DNA from: Streptomyces sp. DvalAA-43
Lineage (GTDB): Bacteria > Actinomycetota > Actinomycetes > Streptomycetales > Streptomycetaceae
DNA: 64,000 nucleotides
Assembly: GCF_900091725.1 (NCBI RefSeq)
Contig: NZ_FMBW01000006.1
Span: forward strand, 1 to 64,000
Reading direction: 5' to 3'
The notes beneath the pieces were generated by a model, which ran no database searches, had not been told where the DNA came from, and was given only the letters and a program-made list of their open reading frames with translations. A program made the position numbers and the translations under genes. Shown here piece after piece: positions 43,844 through 51,825 of the stretch (positions are counted from its first letter, which is position 1; the number at the start of each line of letters is the position of its first letter).

Positions 43844-44703
43844 TCAGACCTCCCGAACGGCGTGGATCGCGGTGAAGGCCAGCAGGGGAGTGGCGGTCCT
43901 CGGCGGATCCTCAAGCAGGGGCGAGTGCCCGAGACCGGGCAGGTACTCGATCTCCGCGCCCGGAACGGCGCGGTAATCGGAGGCGGACGAGGATCGCCAT
44001 CTGCGGTCTTCCTCGCCGAAGATCACCAGCAGCGGCTTGCCCAGGACCGTCAGCCGATCCGGCAGCGACCGCTGTTCCAGGTAGGAGCGGGTGGCCCCCA
44101 TCGTGGTGATGAACGTGTGCCGGGTCATTCCGCGTACGTCGTCCAGGAGCTCTTCCGGGATCCGGTAGCCCGCGCGGCTGAACCCCGTGCTCGCGATCCG
44201 CCGGAGCTGTTCGTCGGTCGGCGGCCACTGCGAGGGGCCGGCCGCGGCGGACTCGGGAACGATGGAGGCGTCCAGGCTGGGGCCGGTGTTCACGAGCGCC
44301 AGTGCGGTCACCAGGTCGGGCCGCTGCTCGGCCAGGGCGGTGGCCCGACCACGCCGCCGCTGGAATGGCCGACGACCACGGCGTGCTCGACGCCGAGCCG
44401 GTCCAGTGCCACGCCGGCCCGACGTGCCTGGTCCGGGATCGCATAGCTGCCGTCGGCCGGTTTGGCCGACCGGCCGTGTCCGAGCAGGTCGATCCGGATG
44501 ACGCGATGAGCCCCGGTCAGCAACGGAACCATCGGGTTCCACGAGCGGGTCGAGGACGCGGACCCGTGAATGAGCAGGAGTGCAGGGGAGTCGTGGGGGC
44601 CGTCCCGGCACACGTGGATGTCGCCGTCGTCCAGTGACAGGGTGGAACTCTCAGCGGCCTCGGCGCCGCCGTTCACGTACGAACCGCCGTCAGAAACAGT
44701 CAT
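43844..44703 (-). pseudogene. Alpha/beta hydrolase with one frameshift
   Basis: From the ATG at 44703 the frame reads LSLDDGDIHVCRDGPHDSPA, LLLIHGSASSTRSWNPMVPL, IRIDLLGHGRSAKPADGSYA and the elbow VVVGHSSGGVV. Near 44343 the frame shifts and continues ATALAEQRPDLVTALALVNT, GKPLLVIFGEEDRRW and LPGLGHSPLLEDP to the stop at 43844. All catalytic residues are present if the frameshift is ignored. It is directly followed by the FAD monooxygenase, so both once formed a small catabolic or tailoring operon divergent from the AraC gene. Confidence 0.8.
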
Positions 44704-44745
44704 GAGCCCACTGTCTCCGCCAGTCCGCGTCGGGGGATTGGACGA

Positions 44746-45345
44746 ATGTTCCCCATGACCGGCTCGCTTCAGCATGGGGACATGCGGGCTTTCGAGCACG
44801 GCATGGTCGCCGGACCCGGGCTGGGGTCCGCAGGCGCGGTCCGGGCGTGGGGAGTGAACGTCGAGTGCGTGCAGGTACGCCTGTCCCCGGTGATCGCACG
44901 CGCGATCCTGGGCGCTTCCCCCGCCGACCTCGACGGCGCCGTCGTGTCGCTGGGTGACTTGTGGGGCCGGGAGGCATCACGGATGTGCGAGCAAATCGGC
45001 GAGGTCGCGTCGTGGCAGGATCGCTTCTTGTTGACGGACGCCCTGCTCGCCCGGCGGCCGAGGTCGGGTGGAGCCGTAAACGGCTGTGGTCCCGTTTCCG
45101 GTCGCAGCTCGGCCTGCCGCCCAAGCGCGCCGTGAAGCTGGTCCGCTTCGACCATGCCGCCCACCGCGTGGTCGCGGGTGAACGTGCGGCCCGATTCGCG
45201 GCCGACACCGGCTACGCCGACCAGTCGCACCTGCATCGGGACGTCATGGCGTTCACCGGGGCAACGCCCGCGACCTTGGCCGGCCAGCCGTTCCTCGCCG
45301 TTGACGACATCGCATGGCCCAGCCGCCCGGCCTGGTCCGACGCAC
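44746..45345 (+). pseudogene. AraC family regulator, degraded
   Basis: The frame starts late in an AraC-type N-terminal domain (FEHGMVAGPGLGSAGAVRAW, ILGASPADLDGAVVSLGDLW, IGEVASWQDRFLLTDALLAR), breaks near 45050, and resumes as AAEVGWSRKRLWSRFRSQLG, LVRFDHAAHRVVAGERAARF and ADQSHLHRDVMAFTGATPAT, the two HTH motifs. About 30 residues at the break and the first part of the sensor domain are missing. It is divergent from the hydrolase/monooxygenase pair and was probably their activator. Confidence 0.75.
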
Positions 45346-45384
45346 CCCTACGTGTCCGTACCGTACGAGCTGATCCCGGCCGCG

Positions 45385-46398
45385 TCAGCCGCCCGCCGGC
45401 TGCGCGGTCGAGCCGCGCACGACGAGTTCCGGCTCGAAGAGGAGCTCGCCCGGGTGGTTGTGGACGCCGCCCTGGATCTGGGCGCACAGCAGGTCGACTG
45501 CCGCGCGCCCCATCGCTTCGATGGGCTGCCGCACCGTCGACAGGGGCGGGTCCGTGCAGTTCATGAACAAGGAGTCGTCGAAGCCGACGACCGACACGTC
45601 GCGTGGGACATTGAGCCCGCGCCGGCGCGCCGCCCGGATCACCCCCAGGGCGAGCGGGTCGCTGCCGCACACGATGCCGGTGACCCCGCGTTCCAGCAGA
45701 CGCGTGCCGGCCGCCTGGCCGCCCTCCAGCGAGAAGATCGATCGCTCGACGAACTCGTCGGTCAGCTCCGTGCCCGCAGCTCGCGCCATCGCCTGGGCGG
45801 AGTCCAGCTTGCGGCGGGACGGAGCGTGGTCGCGCGGCCCGAGCACGAGACCGATGCGCCGGTGCCCGAGCGAGGCGAGATGGCGCCACGCCTGCTCGAC
45901 GGCGACGATGTCGTCGCACGCGACGCACGGGAAGTCGAGCCCTTCAGCCATCGCATTGATGAGGACGACCGGGATCTTCCGCTCGGCCAGCAGCTGGTAG
46001 TGGCCGTGGGGTGCGTCGCCCTGCGCGAAGAACCCGCCGGCGAAGACCACCCCGGAGACCTGCTGCTGGAGCAGGAGGTCCACGTAGTCCGCCTCGGCGG
46101 CGCCGCCCTTGGTCTGCGTGCACAGCACGGGTGTGAGTCCGCGTTGTGCCAGCGCACCCCCGATGACCTCCGCGAGCGCGGGGAAGATCGGATTCTGCAG
46201 CTCGGGTATGACGAGGCCGACGAGCCGGGCGCGCTCGCCGCGCAGCTGCGTCGGCCGCTCGTACCCGAGGACGTCCAGCGCGGTGAGGACGGACTGCCGT
46301 GTTGCCTCGGAGACACCGGGCCTCCCGTTGAGGACACGGCTGACCGTCGCCTCGCTGACCCCCACCTTCTTGGCAACCTGAGCAAGTCGTCGTGTCAT
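45385..46398 (-). CDS. LacI family regulator of the alpha-glucan locus
   Basis: The repressor has 337 residues from the ATG at 46398. The HTH and hinge are RRLAQVAKKVGVSEATVSRV and LNGRPGVSEATRQSVLTALD (residues 3-45), with the hinge LGYERPTQLRGERARL. The periplasmic-binding-like effector domain covers 60-335 (VGLVIPELQNPIFPALAEVI, GVVFAGGFFAQ, ACDDIVAVEQAWRHLASLGH, SVVGFDDSLFMNCTDPPLST). Its neighbours on the same strand are an alpha-glucosidase and an importer, so the inducer is probably a gluco-oligosaccharide. A palindrome just upstream (46413-46436) is its likely own operator. Confidence 0.92.
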   Translation of the reverse strand: MTRRLAQVAKKVGVSEATVSRVLNGRPGVSEATRQSVLTALDVLGYERPTQLRGERARLVGLVIPELQNPIFPALAEVIGGALAQRGLTPVLCTQTKGGAAEADYVDLLLQQQVSGVVFAGGFFAQGDAPHGHYQLLAERKIPVVLINAMAEGLDFPCVACDDIVAVEQAWRHLASLGHRRIGLVLGPRDHAPSRRKLDSAQAMARAAGTELTDEFVERSIFSLEGGQAAGTRLLERGVTGIVCGSDPLALGVIRAARRRGLNVPRDVSVVGFDDSLFMNCTDPPLSTVRQPIEAMGRAAVDLLCAQIQGGVHNHPGELLFEPELVVRGSTAQPAGG

Positions 46399-46412
46399 GA
46401 ACGCAAGAATAG

Positions 46413-46436
46413 CGCAAATATTGTACGCAATTTGCG
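46413..46436. promoter_or_regulatory. LacI operator candidate
   Basis: CGCAAAT (46413-46419) and ATTTGCG (46430-46436) form a 7-bp inverted pair with 10 bases between, 15 bases upstream of the LacI start and within the end of the GH13 gene. CGCAA half-sites are common in operators of actinobacterial LacI proteins. Confidence 0.6.
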
Positions 46437-46447
46437 TCCGGCCATGC

Positions 46448-48061
46448 TCATATCTGCAACCACGCCGCAGTATCGCCCGGCAGCCGCCCCTGTCCGTCGA
46501 GCGGTCCGCTGGCCAGTATCAGCCGTTCGTGGGACGGGAGATCCGTGGGCCGGTCGGCCAGGTTCACCACGCAGACCAGGCCGTTCGTGCGCGCGAAGGC
46601 CAGCACCCCGTCCGGCGACGGCAGCCAGGTCATCGGGCCGTCGCCGAAGCCCGCAAGGGTCCGGCGCAGCAGCAGCGCCGTGCGGTAGAGGGTGAGCATC
46701 GACTCCGGGTCGTTCTCCTGGCGGTCGACGGCGTACCGTCCCCAGTCGGCGGGCTGCGGTAGCCAGGGCTCACCGCGCGAGCCGAAACCGTAGGCGGGGG
46801 CGTCTGCGGCCCACGGCAGTGGCACCCGGCACCCGTCGCGACCCGGGTCGGTGCCGCCGGAGCGGAAGTGCATCGGGTCATGGACCCGGTCGAGCGGTAT
46901 CTCCGCCTCGGGCAGACCGAGTTCCTCGCCCTGGTAGAGGTAGACCGAGCCGGGCAGGGCGAGGGCGAGCAGGGCGGCGGCACGGGCCCGCCGGGTGCCG
47001 AGGGCGAGGTCGGTGGTGGTGCCGTAGGTCTTGGCCGCGAAGTCGAAGCCGGTGTCGGCGCGGCCGTAGCGGGTGACCGTGCGGGTCACGTCGTGGTTGC
47101 ACAGTACCCAGGTGGCCGGGGCGCCTACCGGGGCGTGCTCGGCAAGGGTGTCGTCGATGGTGCGGCGCAGCCGCGCGGCGTCCCAGGGGCAGGCCAGGAA
47201 GTTGAAGTTGAAAGCGGTATGCAGCTCGTCGGGGCGCAGATAGCGGGCGAAGCGCTCGGCGTCGGGCAGCCACACCTCACCGACGAACACACCGCCGTAC
47301 TCGTCGGCGATCGCCCGCCAGGAGCGGTAGATGTCGTGGAGCTCGTCCTGGTCGATGTACGGGTGCGGGTCTACGCCCTCGACGAAGTCGGGCAGGTCCG
47401 GGTGCTTGGCGAGCAGCGCTGCGGAGTCGATGCGCACCCCGGCCACACCGCGCTCGAACCAGAACCGCAGGACCTCCTCGTGCTCACGGTGGACGGCGGG
47501 GTGGGCCCAGTTGAGGTCGGGCTGCTCCGGGGCGAACAGGTGGAGGTACCACTCGCCGTCCGGGACCCGGGTCCAGGTGGTCCCGGCGAACTGTGACGGC
47601 CAGGCGTTCGGCGGGACTTCACCGTGCTCGCCGCCGCCGGGCCGGAAGTGGAAGAGCTCCCTCTCGGGGCTGCCGGGTCCGGCCGCCAGAGCGGCCCGGA
47701 ACCAGGCGTGCTGGTCGGAGACATGGTTCGGGACGATGTCGACGATGGTCCGGATACCGAGGTCGGCGGCCTCCGAGATCAGCTTCTCGGCTTCCTCGAT
47801 GGCACCGAAGGCCGGATCGATGGTGCGGTAGTCGGCCACGTCGTAGCCGCCGTCCACCAGCGGGGAGAGGTACCAGGGGGTGAACCACACGGCGTCGACG
47901 CCGAGTTCGGCGAGATAGGGCAGACGGGCGCGGACCCCCGCCAGGTCCCCGGCACCGTCTCCGTCCCCGTCCGCGAAGCTCCGGGGGTACACCTGGTAGA
48001 TGACGGCGTCGCGCCACCAGTCGTCGGCACGAGTTGAAGGAGACGAGGGAACAGCTGCCAC
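46448..48061 (-). CDS. GH13 alpha-glucosidase, intracellular
   Basis: This 537-residue enzyme starts at the GTG at 48061 and has no signal peptide. The catalytic barrel starts WWRDAVIYQVYPRSFADGDG. Conserved regions are DIVPNHVS (region I), GVRIDSAALL with nucleophile D212 (II), VGEVWLPD with acid/base E262 (III), and LCNHDVTRTVTRYG with D324 (IV). This set, with YQGEELGLPE, identifies an oligo-1,6-/alpha-glucosidase-type GH13 enzyme that releases glucose from short alpha-glucosides. It ends the transporter transcript, and the LacI gene follows. It would process oligosaccharides produced outside by the GH87 enzymes. Confidence 0.93.
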   Translation of the reverse strand: MAAVPSSPSTRADDWWRDAVIYQVYPRSFADGDGDGAGDLAGVRARLPYLAELGVDAVWFTPWYLSPLVDGGYDVADYRTIDPAFGAIEEAEKLISEAADLGIRTIVDIVPNHVSDQHAWFRAALAAGPGSPERELFHFRPGGGEHGEVPPNAWPSQFAGTTWTRVPDGEWYLHLFAPEQPDLNWAHPAVHREHEEVLRFWFERGVAGVRIDSAALLAKHPDLPDFVEGVDPHPYIDQDELHDIYRSWRAIADEYGGVFVGEVWLPDAERFARYLRPDELHTAFNFNFLACPWDAARLRRTIDDTLAEHAPVGAPATWVLCNHDVTRTVTRYGRADTGFDFAAKTYGTTTDLALGTRRARAAALLALALPGSVYLYQGEELGLPEAEIPLDRVHDPMHFRSGGTDPGRDGCRVPLPWAADAPAYGFGSRGEPWLPQPADWGRYAVDRQENDPESMLTLYRTALLLRRTLAGFGDGPMTWLPSPDGVLAFARTNGLVCVVNLADRPTDLPSHERLILASGPLDGQGRLPGDTAAWLQI

Positions 48062-48167
48062 GGGACGGTCCTTTCGGGCAGGTGGGACTCCGTCGCCGGA
48101 CGGTGCGGGGCATGGAAAGGCGGACCGGTGGCGGAGTGCTTCGTGGTGATGGCGGGTGCGGGCTCGG

Positions 48168-49148
48168 TCAGCCCTTGAGACTTCCGGCGGTCAGGCCGGC
48201 CATGATGCTGCGCTGGAAGAGGAAGAACACGATGATCATCGGGACGCTCGCGATCACGAGCCCGGCCATGATCTGGTTCTGCGTCACCGCTCCCGCGGTC
48301 TGGGACAGGCCCACGCTGATGGTCATCTTCTCGCTGTCGGGAAGGACGAGCAGCGGCCAGACGAAGTCCTTGAAGACCGCGACGACGGTGAAGATGGAAA
48401 CCACCCCGAGGATGGGCCGGGAGATCGGCAGGATGATCGAGACGAGGACGCGCCACGGCGGCACGCCGTCGATCTCCGCTGCTTCCAGGAGTTCGTTCGG
48501 GATCGAGTCGAAGAAGCGCTTCAGCAGGAAGACGTTGAAGCCGTTGGCGGCCACCGGGAACCAGATCGCCCAGGGCGAGTTGAGCAGATGCCAGCCGAAG
48601 ACCGGCACATCGGTGACGGTGATGTACGCCGGGATCATCACGACGATCGGCGGGATCATCAGCGTGGCCAGCATGCCAGCCAGGATCACATTGCCGAACA
48701 TCGGCCGCAGCTTGGACAGTGCGTAGGCGGCGGAGACGTCCACCGCGAGCGCGAACAGCCAGGCGCCGCCGGCGTAGAACAGCGTGTTCTTCAGCAGCGT
48801 CCCGATGTCGAAGAGCTCCCAGGCGTCCGCGAAGACGGAGAGGTCGGGTGATTCGGGGAAGAGACTGGGCGGCATCCGGGCGATCTCCTCGCCCGTCTTC
48901 ATTGCCCCGGTGACCATCCAGTACAGAGGGAAGACGAACACCAGGGTGAACACGACCACGACGGCCGTGAGCAGCACCCAGTAGATTCTCCGGCCCCAGC
49001 GGGACTTCAGCTCCAGCGGCGAGACGATGGTCCGGGCATGACCGTCGGCCCAGGCGCCCCGGCGTTTCCCCGGCTTCTTGTGCCGCAGGTCCGGTACCGG
49101 CGTGGGGGACTTCGTCGCCTTCTCGGGGCGGGCGGTGGCGTTCAGCAT
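48168..49148 (-). CDS. ABC sugar transporter permease (MalG type)
   Basis: This 326-residue permease starts at the ATG at 49148, directly after the previous permease's stop at 49153. A 50-residue Lys/Arg/Pro-rich cytoplasmic tail precedes the first helix (IYWVLLTAVVVVFTLVFVFP). The EAA loop is ELLEAAEIDGVPPWRVLVSI. The tail is longer than in most MalG proteins. It ends SIMAGLTAGSLKG, as usual for the family. Confidence 0.92.
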   Translation of the reverse strand: MLNATARPEKATKSPTPVPDLRHKKPGKRRGAWADGHARTIVSPLELKSRWGRRIYWVLLTAVVVVFTLVFVFPLYWMVTGAMKTGEEIARMPPSLFPESPDLSVFADAWELFDIGTLLKNTLFYAGGAWLFALAVDVSAAYALSKLRPMFGNVILAGMLATLMIPPIVVMIPAYITVTDVPVFGWHLLNSPWAIWFPVAANGFNVFLLKRFFDSIPNELLEAAEIDGVPPWRVLVSIILPISRPILGVVSIFTVVAVFKDFVWPLLVLPDSEKMTISVGLSQTAGAVTQNQIMAGLVIASVPMIIVFFLFQRSIMAGLTAGSLKG

Positions 49149-49152
49149 GGGC

Positions 49153-50091
49153 CTACTTCTCCTCTCGGGTCAGACGGAGCTGAACCGCGGCGACCGCCAG
49201 CAGGACGATCATGAGCATCAGGCCGAGCGCGCTGCCGGCCCCGTAGTTGCCGCCGTAGACGAAGGCGTACTGGTACATGAGGTAGACGACGGTGACCGTC
49301 GCGTTCTCCGGGCCGCCTCCGGTGAGCATGTACGGTTCGATGAACACCTGCATGGTGGCGACGAGTTGGAGCATCAGCATCAGCATCAGGATCAGTCGCG
49401 TCTGCGGGATCGTGACATGCCGGATCCGCTTGAGGATGCCCGCGCCGTCGAGCTCCGCGGCCTCGTACAGGTCACCAGGGATGTTCTGCAGTGCCGCCAG
49501 GTAGATCAGCACGCCGGAACCGAGGTTCATCCAGGTGGAGACGATCACCAGGGAGATCAGCGCGGTACTGGTGGAGTCCAGCCACGACAGGCCCGGCAGC
49601 CCCACGGAGTCCAGGGCCTGGTTGAACAGGCCCGGCCCCGGATCGTAGAACCAGCGGAACAGCAGCACCGAAACGATCGGCGGCAGCATCACGGGCAGAT
49701 AGACCACGAACCGCAGGTACGCGCGCGCGTGCCGTAGCTCGTTCAGGACGATCGCGACGGCGAACGGCACCACGTAGCCGCACACCAGGGCCAGCAGCGT
49801 GAACACGAGGGTGTTGCGCCAGGCCTGGCCGAACGCCGGATCGTCCATGACCGTACGGAAGTTCTCCAGGCCCACCCACGACGGTTTGTCGACGAGGTTG
49901 GTCTGCTGGAAGCTCAGCAGGACTTCCTTGATGATCGGCCACCACGCGAACATCGCGAAGCAGAACAGCGCGGCGCACAGGAATCCGTACGACGTCAGGT
50001 TCCGCCGCGTCGCCCGGCGCCGCTTCGACGGTGGTCTGCCGCGCCGCGGCGCGAGCCGCTGCTCTAGCGGCTCCAGGGTGAGTGTTTCCAT
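49153..50091 (-). CDS. ABC sugar transporter permease (MalF type)
   Basis: The 312-residue permease starts at the ATG at 50091, preceded by GGGAGA; longer in-frame extensions upstream are Arg/Pro-rich and rejected. A basic tail (RRGRPPSKRRRATRRNLTSY) leads into six membrane helices starting FLCAALFCFAMFAWWPIIKE. The EAA loop is DLYEAAELDGAGILKRIRHV. It pairs with the downstream permease. Confidence 0.92.
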   Translation of the reverse strand: METLTLEPLEQRLAPRRGRPPSKRRRATRRNLTSYGFLCAALFCFAMFAWWPIIKEVLLSFQQTNLVDKPSWVGLENFRTVMDDPAFGQAWRNTLVFTLLALVCGYVVPFAVAIVLNELRHARAYLRFVVYLPVMLPPIVSVLLFRWFYDPGPGLFNQALDSVGLPGLSWLDSTSTALISLVIVSTWMNLGSGVLIYLAALQNIPGDLYEAAELDGAGILKRIRHVTIPQTRLILMLMLMLQLVATMQVFIEPYMLTGGGPENATVTVVYLMYQYAFVYGGNYGAGSALGLMLMIVLLAVAAVQLRLTREEK

Positions 50092-50137
50092 CGTGATCTC
50101 CCGTTCCCGGCCCAGGGCGTCGACGCGGGGCCGACGC

Positions 50138-50163
50138 GGGGTGCCGCGATGTCGCGGCACCCC
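50138..50163 (-). terminator. Intra-operon hairpin between binding protein and permease genes
   Basis: GGGGTGCCGCGA (50138-50149) pairs perfectly with 50152-50163 across a 2-base gap (effectively a tetraloop), 14 bases past the binding-protein stop and 47 bases before the permease start. Such hairpins attenuate or stabilise transcripts so that the binding protein is made in excess over the permeases. Confidence 0.75.
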
Positions 50164-50176
50164 GGGTCCTCTACCG

Positions 50177-51508
50177 TCAGCTCCTGGCCAGAATCGAGTT
50201 CGCCTTGGACTCGGCATCCGCGAGCAGCTGGTCGACGTCGGCGCTCTCCCGGGTCAGCACCGCGGACATGGCCACGTCCAGCACCGCGTAGAGTTCCTGG
50301 GCCTTCGCCGGCTCCAGCCTGGGCGCGATGCCGGCCGCCCCGGTGACGTACGGTTCGTAGTTCGCGACCGGGAGGGCGGCGTTCGCCTTGCGCTGCTCGG
50401 CGAGGGCCTTGCCGGTCGCGGAATCGCCCATGTAGTCGTTGTTGGGCACACCGACGGCCTCGCCATTGGCCTTACCGCGGGCGAAATCGAAGCGGCCCTT
50501 GCCCGGGGTGTTGAACTCGAAGTCGATCCACTGCAGCGCCGCCTTGGTCTGCGCCGCGCTCGCCTTCGGGTTGATCATGTAGGCCTCGCCGCCGGTCAGT
50601 GACGCCTTGCCGTCGGGTATGCCGGTGATGCCGTAGTCCTCGGGCTTGCCCTGGAACTTCTGGATCACGTCGGAGACGACGTCCGGCGCGCCGAGCATCA
50701 TGCCTGTCTTTCCGGCCGCCATCTGCTGCATCAGCGACTCCCAGCCGATCAGCACCTTGCTGCCCGTGCTGTGGTCCTCCCAGCGCATGTCATGCAGGGT
50801 CTGCAGCACGGCCTTGCCCTCGGGGCTGTTGAACGCGGGCTTGCCGCCCTGGACCATCTCTCCGCCGCGGCTGAACAGAGCCTGTGCGAAGTGCCAGCCG
50901 CCGGTGTTGCCACCGCCGTACTCGCCGTACCCGACGTATCCGTCGCCCAGATCAGCGATCTTCTTCGCAGCGGCGCGGACCTCGTCCCACGTTCTGGGCG
51001 GGGAGTCGGGGTCGAGACCGGCCTTGGTGAACAGGGCGCGGTTGTAGACGAGGCCCACGGTGTAGCTGACGTTGGGGATGCCGTAGACCTTGCCGTTCTC
51101 GGCGACCATGTCCCGGACGTCCTGCTTGATGTCCTTGTAGTTCTTCACCAGGCCGACCGAGCTCGTGATGTCCTTCGCCTGCTTCTTGGCGATCACGTCG
51201 GCGTAGTTGGTCACCGGCACCACGAAGACCGTCTCCATCTGCCCACCGGCCAGCTTCGCGGCGAAGGTCTTCGGGTCGAAGCAGGGCTGCTGGTCGGTGC
51301 TCTTGACCTTCACACCCGGGTGCGCCTTCTCGAACGTGGCGACATCGTCGGTCCAGGCCTTGCGCAGCTTCGGCGCGGTCTTCGCCGGCTGGCATGCCAC
51401 GGTGATCGTGGTGTCGCCTCCGGCGTCGGAGCCCGTGCCACTGCCGCAGGCCGTGGCGGTGAATGCGAGACCTGTCGTCAGAAGGATCGCGAGGTTACGG
51501 GGCTTCAT
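50177..51508 (-). CDS. ABC transporter sugar-binding lipoprotein of the alpha-glucan locus
   Basis: The protein has 443 residues from the ATG at 51508, with GAGGAG upstream. The lipobox is LAFTATACGSG (Cys at about 21). The mature protein has the extracellular binding fold of family 1: TITVACQPAKTAPKLRKAWT, VFVVPVTNYADVIAKKQAKD, KVYGIPNVSYTVGLVYNRAL, MLGAPDVVSDVIQKFQGKPE and SLTGGEAYMINPKASAAQTK. It is the first gene of the importer operon, divergent from two secreted GH87 enzymes. The expected ligand is an alpha-gluco-oligosaccharide; MsiK would supply ATP hydrolysis from elsewhere. Confidence 0.92.
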   Translation of the reverse strand: MKPRNLAILLTTGLAFTATACGSGTGSDAGGDTTITVACQPAKTAPKLRKAWTDDVATFEKAHPGVKVKSTDQQPCFDPKTFAAKLAGGQMETVFVVPVTNYADVIAKKQAKDITSSVGLVKNYKDIKQDVRDMVAENGKVYGIPNVSYTVGLVYNRALFTKAGLDPDSPPRTWDEVRAAAKKIADLGDGYVGYGEYGGGNTGGWHFAQALFSRGGEMVQGGKPAFNSPEGKAVLQTLHDMRWEDHSTGSKVLIGWESLMQQMAAGKTGMMLGAPDVVSDVIQKFQGKPEDYGITGIPDGKASLTGGEAYMINPKASAAQTKAALQWIDFEFNTPGKGRFDFARGKANGEAVGVPNNDYMGDSATGKALAEQRKANAALPVANYEPYVTGAAGIAPRLEPAKAQELYAVLDVAMSAVLTRESADVDQLLADAESKANSILARS

Positions 51509-51825
51509 TACGGCTCCTCTGGGGTGACGCCCGAGCGCAGCTCTGATGGGTGCCGTCACGATAGGGCGACGGACAGATGCCCGCAAGATTCCGATGCAGA
51601 TTTGCAAAATTTCAACTGGTGTGCGACAGCTCGGATGCGTCGAAATGTCGTGTTCCATCCGATTGTGCAGTGACATCACGTGGTGGGGCATGGGCCGGTC
51701 GGTTACTTCGTAAGGCTGTCAATTATTTTCAATGCATGACCGACATCTTGTGATCATATGGCGGCAATGCTTGAGTGGGCGCCGCTCCTGCCACCCCCGA
51801 CCCCCCTCAGGAAGGTGCACCGGAG
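51509..51825. promoter_or_regulatory. Divergent promoter region of the alpha-glucan locus
   Basis: This 317-base A/T-rich gap lies between the binding-protein gene and the first GH87 gene. TTTGCAAA (51601-51608) is palindromic, and CGCAAGA at 51582-51588 with ATTTGCA at 51600-51606 loosely resembles the CGCAAAT/ATTTGCG pair before the LacI gene, though spaced one base wider. It is a likely shared LacI target. Confidence 0.5.
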
